From the NCBI GenBank assembly GCA_017428725.1, contig JAFRQH010000023.1, positions 1 through 40,079 on the forward strand: DNA of 40,079 nt. The letters are read 5' to 3'. Source of the stretch: Bacteroidales bacterium. Lineage in GTDB: Bacteria; Bacteroidota; Bacteroidia; Bacteroidales; UBA932. The notes beneath the pieces were generated by a model. It saw only the letters and a list, made by a program, of their open reading frames with translations. It was not told the DNA's origin and made no database searches. Made by a program: the position numbers and the translations under genes. Shown one piece after another: positions 7,450 to 15,256 of this stretch. Each line of letters opens with the position of its first letter. Positions within the stretch are counted from its first letter, which is position 1.

Positions 7450-8490
7450 ATGAAGAAGGTTTACCTGTATCTCGCCCTCGCGGCGATGGCAGTTTGCGGC
7501 TGCGCCAAGTCGCCCACCGTCGGTCTCAACGACGCCGCCAAACGCTATTTCGACGCTTGGATAAAAGTGCATTATCCGGATGCCCCGTCCACGGCACTGG
7601 GTTCCTATATTATTGAAAACAAGGAAGGTACCGGCGCCGTCGCAGGCGATACCAAGACCACGCCCTACGTGTGGATCGACTACACGATCCGCGCGTTGGA
7701 CGGTACGATCCGGGAGTCCTCCTACGAGGCGGTCGCCAAGCAGATGGGCGAGTATTCCGCCAAGGATTACTTCGGACCCGAGGTCTGGCGGCGCGAGGGC
7801 AACGCCCTGCCTGCCGGCCTGGACGAGGTCATCTCCCAGATGCGCCCGGGCGGCAGCGTCAAGGTCGTCGTTCCCGGCTGGCTGCAGACCAGCAACCGTT
7901 ACGATTCCGCGGCCGGATACCTGGCCAATGTCAACGGCTCTTCTTCGTCGGTGATGTACGAGCTTGCCCTGCGCGAACTCATCGTGAACGAGAAGCAGTG
8001 GGAGGCCGACTCGATCGGCCGCTACATCTCCCGCAACATCCCCGGCAAGAGCGTGCAGGATTCCCTCAAGTACGGCTTCTATTATTTCCGCACCGGCGAG
8101 CCTTCCTCCGACCGCGTGATCCCCGCCGACACCACGGTCTACATCAACTACACCGGCCGCCTGCTCAACGGCACGGTCTTCGACACCAACGTCAAGGACA
8201 CCGCCAAGTACTACGGGATCTACGACGCATCGCGCACTTACGGGCCTTCCTCCGTCCATTGGTATTCCTCCACGTCGGAGGACGGGAAGACGGAGGACTA
8301 CAAGGACATCACGCTGGATTCCTCGAATGTCATCGAAGGCTTTGCCTACGCCCTCTCCCAGATGCACCCGCACGAGAAGGGCATGACCCTTTTCTACTCC
8401 GGGGTGGGCTATAAGGAATCCGGGTCCGGCGACGCCATCCCCGGCTTCTCGCCGCTGCGCTTCGACATCGAGATCGTCGACAAACCCTGA
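7450..8490 (+). CDS. Lipoprotein with two FKBP-type peptidyl-prolyl isomerase-like domains
   Basis: The 346-residue protein starts at an ATG 1 bp after the preceding stop. The signal sequence MKKVYLYLALAAMAVCGC ends in a lipobox, giving a lipidated Cys near residue 18. Two FKBP-like units are visible. The first, about residues 60-180, has VWIDYTIRALDGTI..S and LPAGLDEVISQMRPGGSVKVVVPGWL. The second, about 200-346, has VYINYTGRLLNGTVFDTN and VIEGFAYALSQMHPHEKGMTLFYSGVGYKESGS with a C-terminal PLRFDIEIVD strand. The second domain retains more of the canonical FKBP pattern. It is predicted to act as a periplasmic or outer-membrane-anchored foldase or chaperone. Confidence 0.87.
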   Translation: MKKVYLYLALAAMAVCGCAKSPTVGLNDAAKRYFDAWIKVHYPDAPSTALGSYIIENKEGTGAVAGDTKTTPYVWIDYTIRALDGTIRESSYEAVAKQMGEYSAKDYFGPEVWRREGNALPAGLDEVISQMRPGGSVKVVVPGWLQTSNRYDSAAGYLANVNGSSSSVMYELALRELIVNEKQWEADSIGRYISRNIPGKSVQDSLKYGFYYFRTGEPSSDRVIPADTTVYINYTGRLLNGTVFDTNVKDTAKYYGIYDASRTYGPSSVHWYSSTSEDGKTEDYKDITLDSSNVIEGFAYALSQMHPHEKGMTLFYSGVGYKESGSGDAIPGFSPLRFDIEIVDKP

Positions 8491-8498
8491 CGGTCCGG

Positions 8499-9902
8499 AT
8501 GGCAGCCATGCACGGCGCGGCTCCGACTGAACTCGGCACCCGCAAGATCGGCACCCTCCTGAGGCAGTACGCAGTCCCGGGCATCATCGCCCAGACTGCG
8601 GCTTCCCTTTACAATATGGTCGACAGCATCTACATCGGCCATATCCCCGGGGTGGGCTCGGCCGCCATCAGCGGCCTCGCCGTCACCTTCCCCCTGATGA
8701 ACCTGTCCGCCGCGATGGGCACGCTCGTGGGCGTGGGCGCGATGACGCTGATCTCCGTCCTGCTGGGCCAGAAGAACTATGGCGCGGCCCAGAAGGTCCT
8801 TTCCAACGTGCTCACGCTCAATGTGGTCATCGGCATCCTCTTCACGCTCGTGACGATTCCTTTCCTGGATCCGATCCTGCGCTTCTTCGGTGCCAGTGAC
8901 AACACGCTGCCCTTCGCCCACAGCTATATGTTCATCATCCTGCTGGGCAACACGTTCACGCACCTGTATTTCGGCTTCAACGGCATCATCCGGGCTTCGG
9001 GGAATCCCCGCGTGGCGATGAACCTGACGCTCTTCACGGTGATCTCCAACGCCATCCTGGACCCCGTGTTCATCTTCGTGTTCGGACTGGGCATCCGGGG
9101 CGCCGCGCTCGCGACGGTGCTGTGCCAGCTGATGGCCCTGTCCTACTCGCTCCGCTTCCTGTCCGACAAGAGCCGCCTGCTGCACTTCCCCCGTCCGCTG
9201 TTCCAGCTGGACTGGCGCGTGGCGCGCCAGTCGCTGGCCATCGGCCTGGGGCCTTTCCTGATGAACGTGGCGGCGTCGATGGTGGCCCTGTTCATCAACC
9301 AGCAGCTGCGTAAGTACGGCGGAGACCTCGCCATCGGTGCGTACGGGATCGTGAACCGTCTGACGATGCTCTTCGTGATGGTCAACATGGGCTTCAACCA
9401 GGGCCTGCAGCCGATCGCCGGGTACAATTACGGCGCCCGGCAGTACCACCGCGTCAAGGAGGTCTTCATCCTGACCGCCAAGTGGGAGGTGCTGGTCACC
9501 ACGCTCTGTTTCCTGATGTCGATGCTGATTCCCCGGGCGGTGGTGAGCCTGTTCACCAACGACCCGGAGCTGGTCGAATTCGCTGCCCGGGGCCTGCGCC
9601 TGATGAACTGCGCCTTCGCCCTGGTGGGTTTCGGGATGGTCACGGGCAACTTCTTCCAGTGCCTCGGGATGGTGCGCAAGTCCATCTTCCTGTCGCTCTC
9701 GCGCCAGCTGCTCTTCCTGCTCCCGCTGATCTACACCCTGCCGCTCTGGCTGCAGGAGACGGGCGTCTGGATCAGTTTTCCGATATCGGACACCCTCAAT
9801 ATCATCATCTCCGTCGTGATGATCGTCAGGCTCTTCCGCAAGTTCGACCGGCTCCACGACGGGGAGACCCCCGACATCCTCGGCAGTACCATCCAATCGT
9901 AA
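8499..9902 (+). CDS. MATE family efflux transporter
   Basis: The 467-residue inner-membrane protein has about 12 hydrophobic helices in two homologous halves. MATE signatures include LLRQYAVPGIIAQTAASLYNMVDSIYIGH in helix 1, GVGAMTLISVLLGQKNYGAAQKVL after helix 2, and NQGLQPIAGYNYGARQYHRV in the second half. Members export cationic or drug-like compounds or metabolites against H+ or Na+ gradients; the substrate cannot be told from sequence. The start is ATG 8499 (an in-frame ATG also occurs at 8508). It lies 8 bp after the FKBP gene and 6 bp before the kinase-like gene, in the same operon. Confidence 0.95.
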   Translation: MAAMHGAAPTELGTRKIGTLLRQYAVPGIIAQTAASLYNMVDSIYIGHIPGVGSAAISGLAVTFPLMNLSAAMGTLVGVGAMTLISVLLGQKNYGAAQKVLSNVLTLNVVIGILFTLVTIPFLDPILRFFGASDNTLPFAHSYMFIILLGNTFTHLYFGFNGIIRASGNPRVAMNLTLFTVISNAILDPVFIFVFGLGIRGAALATVLCQLMALSYSLRFLSDKSRLLHFPRPLFQLDWRVARQSLAIGLGPFLMNVAASMVALFINQQLRKYGGDLAIGAYGIVNRLTMLFVMVNMGFNQGLQPIAGYNYGARQYHRVKEVFILTAKWEVLVTTLCFLMSMLIPRAVVSLFTNDPELVEFAARGLRLMNCAFALVGFGMVTGNFFQCLGMVRKSIFLSLSRQLLFLLPLIYTLPLWLQETGVWISFPISDTLNIIISVVMIVRLFRKFDRLHDGETPDILGSTIQS

Positions 9903-9908
9903 GCACCT

Positions 9909-10526
9909 ATGGACGACAAGAGAATCCTCATCAACATCGGACGCCAGTACGGCGCGGGCGGCAAGGGCGTCGCCGCCGTGCTGGGCGAGCGCCTGGGCAT
10001 CCCCGTCTACGACAACGAGTTGCTGCAGAAGGCGGCCGAGGAGAGCGGTTTCAGCCCGGCCTTCTTCCGGAAGAGCGACGAGCGGCGCCGCCTGTGGCGC
10101 TTCGGCGGCCTGTTCGGCCTCAACAAGGCCTCTTCCTATGCGCCTTCGGCCATCGACGGCACGGAGCTGTTCAAGTTCCAGAGCCAGGCCATCCGCGACA
10201 TCGCCGCGAAGGGGAGTGCCATCTTCGTGGGGCGTGCCTCAGACTACGTGCTGCGGGATATGGAATGCCTGGACGTATTCATCTGCGCACCGCTGGAAGC
10301 GCGCGTGGCACGGGTCTGCCGGCATACGGGGATGGATGCCGCCGAGGCGGAGAAACTGGTCCAGAAAAAGGACAGGACGCGCGGCGAATACTACAATTTC
10401 TTCACCTTCGGCAACTGGGGCGTGGCGTCCAATTACGACCTCTGCATCGACTCCTCCCTGTTGGGGATCGAGGGCTGCGCCGACCTGGTCATCGAATTCG
10501 GCCGCAGGGCGGGCCTGATACCCTGA
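9909..10526 (+). CDS. Cytidylate kinase-like family protein
   Basis: The 205-residue protein has the glycine-rich P-loop variant INIGRQYGAGGKGVA (residues 8-22) and the downstream LGIPVYDNELLQKAAEESG typical of the 'cytidylate kinase-like' (Cytidylate_kin2) family. AIFVGRASDYVL and a C-terminal YDLCIDSSLLGIEGCADLV follow. The fold is that of a P-loop nucleotide kinase, but the true substrate of this subgroup is unclear and it should not be equated with Cmk. It is the last gene of the nrnA-FKBP-MATE run, 6 bp after the MATE stop. Confidence 0.85.
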   Translation: MDDKRILINIGRQYGAGGKGVAAVLGERLGIPVYDNELLQKAAEESGFSPAFFRKSDERRRLWRFGGLFGLNKASSYAPSAIDGTELFKFQSQAIRDIAAKGSAIFVGRASDYVLRDMECLDVFICAPLEARVARVCRHTGMDAAEAEKLVQKKDRTRGEYYNFFTFGNWGVASNYDLCIDSSLLGIEGCADLVIEFGRRAGLIP

Positions 10527-10570
10527 CAACCTGGCCCCGTCCTTTCCATCATTCCGGACGGAAGGATTCG

Positions 10571-10598
10571 CAGCGTGCAGGCGGCCGCCTACACGCTG
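10571..10598 (-). terminator. Palindrome spanning the CoA-transferase stop codon
   Basis: A 28-nt near-perfect palindrome (13 of 14 pairs, mismatch 10578/10591) with a GCGGCCGC core overlaps the TAG at 10589-10591. It lies between convergent genes. There is no T-run, so it may act as a transcript-end barrier rather than a classical terminator. Confidence 0.5.
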
Positions 10599-11890
10599 AA
10601 ATTGTGGTAATGCGGGCCGAAGCGCTCGAAGGCCTGGCGGTCCAGCATCTCGCGGTCGTCGGGGTGCGCGATGCTGATCATCAGCTTGGCACGCTCCTGC
10701 AGGCTCTTGCCGTAGAGGTCCACGGCGCCCCACTCGGTCACGATCCAGTGCGCATCCGCGCGGGGCGTGACCACGCCGGCGCCCGGGTTGAGCTCCGCCA
10801 CGATCTTGTTCTTGCCCTTGAGGGTGCGGGAGGCGAAGGCGGTGATGCTCTTGCCGCCCTCGGACATCGTGGCGCCGCGCACGAACTCGAGCTGGCCGCC
10901 CGTGCCGCTGAAGATGCGCGTGCCGATGGAGTCGGCGCTGATCTGGCCGGTGAAATCCACTTCCGTGGCGGAATTGATGGCCTTCATCTTGGGATTCTGG
11001 CGGATGACCCAGGGGTCGTTGACGTACTTGATGTCGCGCATCAGCACGTCGGGATTGTGGTCGATGAAGGAGTACACTTCGTCCGAGCCTAGCAGGAACG
11101 AGGCGACCACCTTGCCGGTGTCGATGCGCTTGTTGGTCCCGTCGATGACCCCCGCCTTGATCAGGCGGAGCAGTCCGTCGGCGAACATCTCCGTGTGCAG
11201 GCCCAGGTGTTTGTGGCCCCGGAGCTGCGCGGCCAGCGCGTTGGGCAGGGCGCCGATGCCCATCTGGATGCAGTCGCCGTCCTCCACGAGGGCCGCGCAG
11301 TTCTTGCCGATGAGCACCTCGGTGGGCGTGGGCTCGGCGAAGGCGGCCGTCACGAGCGGGGTGTCGTCCTGCACGAGATAGTCGAAGCGCTCCAGCGGGA
11401 TGAGGTCGCCGTATGCGAATGGGACGTGGGGGTTGACCACGCCGATGACGAGCTTCGCACTCTCGATGGCCGCCACGGAGCAGTCCACGGAGGTGCCGAG
11501 GCTCACGCGGCCCTGCTCGTCGGGCAGGGACACGTTGACGAGCGCAGCCCCCAGGGGGATGAAGCCCTCCCGGTAGAGTTTCTGGCTCTCGCCCAGGTGG
11601 ACCGGCAGGTAGTCGGCATAGCCGGCGTTGACGTTCTTGCGGACGTTGGGGCCCACGAAGAAGCCCTGCTCGAAGAAGATGCCCTCGTAGCGCGGCTCGC
11701 TGTAGGGAGCCGGGCCTTCCGTATGGAAATGGTGGAAGTGCAGGTCGGTGACATCCCCGGCGTCGGCCCGGCGGCACAGGGCCTGGATCAGGATGTGCGG
11801 CACGCTGGCGACGCTGCTCAGGTGGATGTGGCAGTGGGAGGGAATGTGGCTGACCGCCTCGTCGGCGGAAACGAAGTGCAGGGGCTTCAT
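10589..11890 (-). CDS. Acetyl-CoA hydrolase/transferase family CoA-transferase (4-hydroxybutyrate/butyrate:acetate type)
   Basis: The 433-residue length fits the AbfT/Cat class of family I CoA-transferases. The oxyanion and CoA-binding glycine segment GIGALPNALAAQL and LHTEMFADGLLRLI lie mid-protein. The catalytic Glu sits in NSATEVDFTGQI (about residue 305), and the C-terminal domain has GGQLEFVRGATMSEGGKSI, TPRADAHWIVTEWG and RFGPHYHNFSV. It transfers CoA between an acyl-CoA (possibly butyryl-, succinyl- or 4-hydroxybutyryl-CoA) and acetate. The exact acyl substrate cannot be assigned. It is a single gene with its own consensus promoter and is divergent from mazG. Confidence 0.9.
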   Translation of the reverse strand: MKPLHFVSADEAVSHIPSHCHIHLSSVASVPHILIQALCRRADAGDVTDLHFHHFHTEGPAPYSEPRYEGIFFEQGFFVGPNVRKNVNAGYADYLPVHLGESQKLYREGFIPLGAALVNVSLPDEQGRVSLGTSVDCSVAAIESAKLVIGVVNPHVPFAYGDLIPLERFDYLVQDDTPLVTAAFAEPTPTEVLIGKNCAALVEDGDCIQMGIGALPNALAAQLRGHKHLGLHTEMFADGLLRLIKAGVIDGTNKRIDTGKVVASFLLGSDEVYSFIDHNPDVLMRDIKYVNDPWVIRQNPKMKAINSATEVDFTGQISADSIGTRIFSGTGGQLEFVRGATMSEGGKSITAFASRTLKGKNKIVAELNPGAGVVTPRADAHWIVTEWGAVDLYGKSLQERAKLMISIAHPDDREMLDRQAFERFGPHYHNFSV

Positions 11891-11905
11891 CTCGAATAAT
11901 ATTAT

Positions 11906-11913
11906 TATTTTTG
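11906..11913 (+). promoter_or_regulatory. -7 element for mazG
   Basis: TATTTTTG, 25 bp before the mazG ATG. No clear -33 TTTG is found 20 bp upstream. It lies next to the divergent CoA-transferase promoter. Confidence 0.45.
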
Positions 11914-11918
11914 CAGCG

Positions 11919-11950
11919 CAAATGTAGCAAATATTTCAATGCATACCAAA
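11919..11950 (-). promoter_or_regulatory. Consensus promoter of the CoA-transferase gene
   Basis: On the minus strand TTTG (11947-11950) and TACATTTG (11919-11926) are separated by exactly 20 bp. The -33 element lies inside codons 3-4 of mazG on the opposite strand. Confidence 0.78.
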
Positions 11951-12730
11951 GAAGAGAAACTGGCAGCCTTCGGTGCGCTGCTCGACACGATGGACGCCCT
12001 GCGCGAGAAGTGCCCCTGGAATGCCGCCCAGACGATGGAGACCATCCGCCCGATGACGGAGGAGGAGGTCTATGAGCTCAGCGATACGATCCTGAAGGGC
12101 GACCGACCCGGGACCGCCAAGGAGATCGGAGACCTGCTCTACCATATGGTCTTCTATGCCCGGATCGGGCAGGAAGAAGGCAGTTTCGACATCGCCGACT
12201 GTCTCCGGAAGGTCGTGGACAAGATGGTTTTCCGCCATCCGCACGTCTTCGGCCCGGAGGCCGGGCGGCCCACGTCCGCCAAGGAGATCGCCGACACCTG
12301 GGAGCTGGTCAAGGCCCGCGAGAAGGACGGCAACAAGACGGTGATGTCCGGCATCCCCGACGCGATGCCCGCCATCCTCAAGGCCCTCTCGATGCAGGAG
12401 AAGGCCCGCGGCTGCGGTTTCGACTGGGAGCAGAAGGAGGATGTCTGGGCCAAGGTGTCCGAGGAGCTGGGCGAGGCGCACGAGGCCTGCGGCGAGCAGG
12501 ACCCGCGCCATATGGAGGAGGAATTCGGAGACCTGCTCTTCGCCGTGATCAACGCCGCGCGCCTCTACGGCGTGGACCCGGAGGCCGCGCTGAGCGGCGC
12601 CTGCTCGAAGTTCCGCCGCCGCTTCACCTATCTGGAGGAGCAGACCCTCCGCAAGGGGCGCAAACTCACCGAGATGACGCTCGCCGAGATGGACGCCGTC
12701 TGGGACGAGGGAAAGGCGAAAGGGCTCTGA
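11939..12730 (+). CDS. mazG: Nucleoside triphosphate pyrophosphohydrolase MazG
   Basis: The 263-residue protein has the tandem MazG arrangement. The first all-alpha domain, about residues 8-120, contains LREKCPWNAAQTMETIRPMTEEEVYELSD, then KEIGDLLYHMVFYARI and the VFRHPHVFG signature. The second, about 135-250, contains KVSEELGEAHEACGEQD and MEEEFGDLLFAVINAARL, and the FRRRFTYLEE segment follows. EExxE...ExxD metal-binding residues are visible in both. It hydrolyses (d)NTPs to NMP + PPi, sanitising the nucleotide pool. It is followed 63 bp later by a GNAT-like gene with its own -7 element. Confidence 0.95.
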   Translation: MHTKEEKLAAFGALLDTMDALREKCPWNAAQTMETIRPMTEEEVYELSDTILKGDRPGTAKEIGDLLYHMVFYARIGQEEGSFDIADCLRKVVDKMVFRHPHVFGPEAGRPTSAKEIADTWELVKAREKDGNKTVMSGIPDAMPAILKALSMQEKARGCGFDWEQKEDVWAKVSEELGEAHEACGEQDPRHMEEEFGDLLFAVINAARLYGVDPEAALSGACSKFRRRFTYLEEQTLRKGRKLTEMTLAEMDAVWDEGKAKGL

Positions 12731-12764
12731 ACCCGGAGCAGTTTCTTTTTCCAAAGGAAATACT

Positions 12765-12772
12765 TATTTTTG
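12765..12772 (+). promoter_or_regulatory. -7 element for the GNAT-like gene and prfA
   Basis: TATTTTTG, 21 bp before the ATG at 12794. The expected -33 position holds only a GTTT, so the assignment rests on the -7 box and location. Confidence 0.45.
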
Positions 12773-12793
12773 TAGACTATTCGAACCTGACCG

Positions 12794-13912
12794 ATGCCCG
12801 ATTACCAGATCCACGAGGTGAATGACCGCAAGGCGCTCCTGGAGTTCGTCCGTTTCCCGGACGAGCTCTACCGCGATTGCCCTCAGTATGTCCCGGCGCT
12901 CCACAGCGACCAGGTCAAGTCCCTTACGCGCGTGGCTCCGCTCGATTATTGCACCCACAAGCTCTGGCTGGTACGCGACGGGGACCGGGTGGCCGGACGC
13001 ATCTGTGCGATGGTCAATCCCCGCTACAACGAGCGCTACGGCCGCAAGCGCGCCCGGTTCGGCTGGTTCGACTGCATCGAGGACCTCGAAGTGGCCCGCC
13101 TGCTGCTCGGCACGGCCGAGGCCTGGGCCCGGGAGCAGGGGATGGACGAGATCCACGGCCCGCTCTACTATAATACCTTCGGCAAGCAGGGGATGCTGGT
13201 CGAGGGGTACGAAAACATCCCGCCCTTCAACTGCCTGTACAATTTCCCGTACTACAACGACTTCGTGCAGGCGCTCGGCTACGGGAAGGAATGCGACTGG
13301 CTCCAGTACAAGATGGTGGCCAACCACGGCGTGCCGGACAAGGCCCGGCGCGTGTCCAAGCTGGTCCAGGAGCGCTACAACCTGCATTTCGGCAGCCTTT
13401 CCCGGCTCAAGAAGGACAAGGCGCTGGTGCGCAAGTTCTTCCAGGTCTACAACGACAGTTTCGCCGAGTCGGTGATGAACTTCGTCCCGCTGACGGACAA
13501 GGAGATCGACGAGGAGGCTGCGTCCGTGATGCCCTTCATCACCGACAAGGCCAGCTGCCTGCTGCTGGACGGGAACGACGAGATCGTCGCCTTCGGGATC
13601 TCCTTCCCCAGCATCTCCCGGGCGCTCCAGAAGGCTAAAGGGAGCCTGTTCCCCTTCGGCTGGTGGCACCTGCTGCGGGCGATGCGCAATTACGAGGTCA
13701 CGGACCTGATGGTCAACGGCGCCGCTCCAGAGTGGCAGAACAAGGGCGTCTCCGCGGTCTATTACGAGAAGATGGCGGACAAGGCCAAGGTGATCGGCAA
13801 CCGCTGGGCCATCTCCAACCCGCAGATAGAATCCAACAGTGCGGTCAATATCTGGAACAGCTACGAACACGAGCCGTTCATGCGCCGCCGCTGCTACCTC
13901 AAGAAGATTTGA
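12794..13912 (+). CDS. GNAT-superfamily-like protein of unknown substrate
   Basis: The 372-residue cytoplasmic protein has an N-terminal part (residues 1-110) resembling an N-acetyltransferase fold: KALLEFVRFPDELYRDCPQYVP, HKLWLVRDGDRVAGRICAMVNP, and FGWFDCIEDLEVARLLLGTAEAWAREQGMDEIHGP. A second half follows with YNNDF-type aromatic stretches and YEKMADKAKVIGNRWAISNPQIESNSAVNIW. It looks like the about 380-residue double-GNAT-like proteins common in Bacteroidota. No acceptor can be assigned. Its stop is 5 bp before the prfA ATG, suggesting cotranscription. Confidence 0.7.
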   Translation: MPDYQIHEVNDRKALLEFVRFPDELYRDCPQYVPALHSDQVKSLTRVAPLDYCTHKLWLVRDGDRVAGRICAMVNPRYNERYGRKRARFGWFDCIEDLEVARLLLGTAEAWAREQGMDEIHGPLYYNTFGKQGMLVEGYENIPPFNCLYNFPYYNDFVQALGYGKECDWLQYKMVANHGVPDKARRVSKLVQERYNLHFGSLSRLKKDKALVRKFFQVYNDSFAESVMNFVPLTDKEIDEEAASVMPFITDKASCLLLDGNDEIVAFGISFPSISRALQKAKGSLFPFGWWHLLRAMRNYEVTDLMVNGAAPEWQNKGVSAVYYEKMADKAKVIGNRWAISNPQIESNSAVNIWNSYEHEPFMRRRCYLKKI

Positions 13913-13917
13913 CACTT

Positions 13918-15009
13918 ATGGCAGACAACAATACCTTACTCGACAAAGTCCTGTCCCTGCAGGGGAAATTCCAGTCCCTCCAGGAGCAGCTCGCCAGCCC
14001 CGAGGCGATGGCGGACATGAAGAGATACGTCCAGCTCAACAAGGACTACAAGGAGCTGGAGCCCATCATTGCGGCCGGCAAGGAGTACAAGAAGCTGGTG
14101 GACGACCTCGCGGCCGCCAAGGACATCCTCGTCAACGAGAAGGACGAGGAGCTCCGTGAGATGGCCCGGATGGAGATCGCCGAGATCGAGCCCCGGATCC
14201 CGCAGATGGAGCAGGACATCCGGCTGCTGCTCATCCCGGCCGACCCGGACGACGGCAAGAATGCGATGGTCGAGATCCGCGGCGGCACGGGCGGCGACGA
14301 GGCGGCGATCTTCGCCGGCGACCTCTTCCGGATGTACCAGCATTTCGCGGAGCGGCGCGGCTGGAAGCTCGAAGTCACCGACCAGGCCCCCGGCACCTCC
14401 GGCGGCTACAAGCAGATCGTCTTCAAGCTCTCCGGCAATGACGGAGTCTACGGCGTGATGAAATACGAGTCCGGGGTCCACCGCGTCCAGCGCGTGCCCC
14501 AGACCGAGACCCAGGGCCGCATCCAGACCTCCGCGGCGTCCGTGGCGGTCTTCCCCGAGGCGGGCGAATTCGACGTGGACCTGAGCTGGGACGACATCCG
14601 GCTCGACCTGTTCTGCGCGTCCGGCCCCGGCGGCCAGGGCGTCAACACCACCTACTCCGCCGTGCGTCTGACGCACATCCCCACCGGCCTGGTGGTCCAG
14701 TGCCAGGAAGAGCGCTCCCAGCTCAAGAACAAGGACCGCGCCTTCGAGGAGCTCCGTACCCGTCTGTACAACCTGGAGCACCAGAAATACCTGGACGGCA
14801 TCGCCGCCAAGCGCAAGACGATGGTCTCCACGGGCGACCGCTCCGCCAAGATCCGCACCTACAACTACCCGCAGGGCCGGGTGACCGACCACCGCATCAA
14901 CTGGTCCATGTACAACCTCCCCGTCTTCATGGACGGAGACATCCAGGAATGCATCGACCAGCTCCAGATCGCGGAGAACGCCGAACGTCTCAAAGAAGCC
15001 GGCGACTAG
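13918..15009 (+). CDS. prfA: Peptide chain release factor 1
   Basis: The 363-residue protein begins MADNNTLLDKVL. The GGQ catalytic loop reads ASGPGGQGVNTTYSAVRLTH (about residue 240). The codon-recognition motif is PQT in HRVQRVPQTETQGR, the PxT of RF1 rather than the SPF of RF2, so UAA/UAG recognition is expected. KIRTYNYPQGRVTDHRI is also typical. Upstream in-frame sequence overlaps the GNAT-like gene and was not used; the ATG at 13918 is 5 bp after that gene's stop. Programmed frameshift features belong to RF2 and are absent. Confidence 0.97.
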   Translation: MADNNTLLDKVLSLQGKFQSLQEQLASPEAMADMKRYVQLNKDYKELEPIIAAGKEYKKLVDDLAAAKDILVNEKDEELREMARMEIAEIEPRIPQMEQDIRLLLIPADPDDGKNAMVEIRGGTGGDEAAIFAGDLFRMYQHFAERRGWKLEVTDQAPGTSGGYKQIVFKLSGNDGVYGVMKYESGVHRVQRVPQTETQGRIQTSAASVAVFPEAGEFDVDLSWDDIRLDLFCASGPGGQGVNTTYSAVRLTHIPTGLVVQCQEERSQLKNKDRAFEELRTRLYNLEHQKYLDGIAAKRKTMVSTGDRSAKIRTYNYPQGRVTDHRINWSMYNLPVFMDGDIQECIDQLQIAENAERLKEAGD

Positions 15010-15120
15010 TCCGGACAACCCAAGGACATTACTATCGACCCGGCCGGGTCTCATACCCATCGCGACGGACGAGTCCGTCCGGTTAATCGTCGTGGGGCAG
15101 GATGGCTAGGGTTAGTCGAC
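15010..15120. other. Non-coding stretch with two short palindromes after prfA
   Basis: No coding sequence was seen. Two palindromes are present: a 14-nt perfect one at 15037-15050 (GACCCGGCCGGGTC) and a 7-bp hairpin with a 2-nt loop at 15064-15079 (GACGGAC/GTCCGTC). Neither is followed by a T-run. They may mark the prfA transcript end or the outer boundary of the inverted-repeat element that starts at 15121. Confidence 0.5.
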
Positions 15121-15256
15121 CGGAGGATTCCCGCGAATGTGCCCTCAGAGTACTTCTAGCTGGAATCCTCCTCGGCATATCACCCTTTTGCGGCGCTTTG
15201 GCCCGGGAGGATTCCTCCCAGACACCGCCCAGCGCCCTAATCGGCGGAATCCTCCG
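15121..15256 (+). repeat. Left palindromic array (REP/BIME-like), copy A
   Basis: Four copies of a 10-mer alternate in orientation: GGAGGATTCC at 15122-15131 and 15206-15215, GGAATCCTCC at 15162-15171 and 15246-15255, with start-to-start spacing 40, 44 and 40 bp. The first pair frames a long hairpin. The third copy lies in a 15-nt palindrome (15205-15219) and the fourth in CGGCGGA-ATCC-TCCGCCG. The array covers the last codons and the stop of the esterase gene. Confidence 0.85.

Noticed and set aside
9482..11092. 536-codon plus-strand frame across MATE, kinase-like and CoA-transferase genes
   Set aside because: It crosses three well-supported genes in the wrong frame and reads as Arg/Pro/Gly/Ala-rich noise.
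15037..15079. Small ribozyme (hammerhead-like) suggested by the GACGAGTCC context
   Set aside because: The conserved CUGANGA and GAAA core elements are absent; only simple palindromes remain.
15121..15256. CRISPR array
   Set aside because: The repeats are only 10 bp and alternate in orientation, the interiors are similar between the two arrays, and no cas genes are present.
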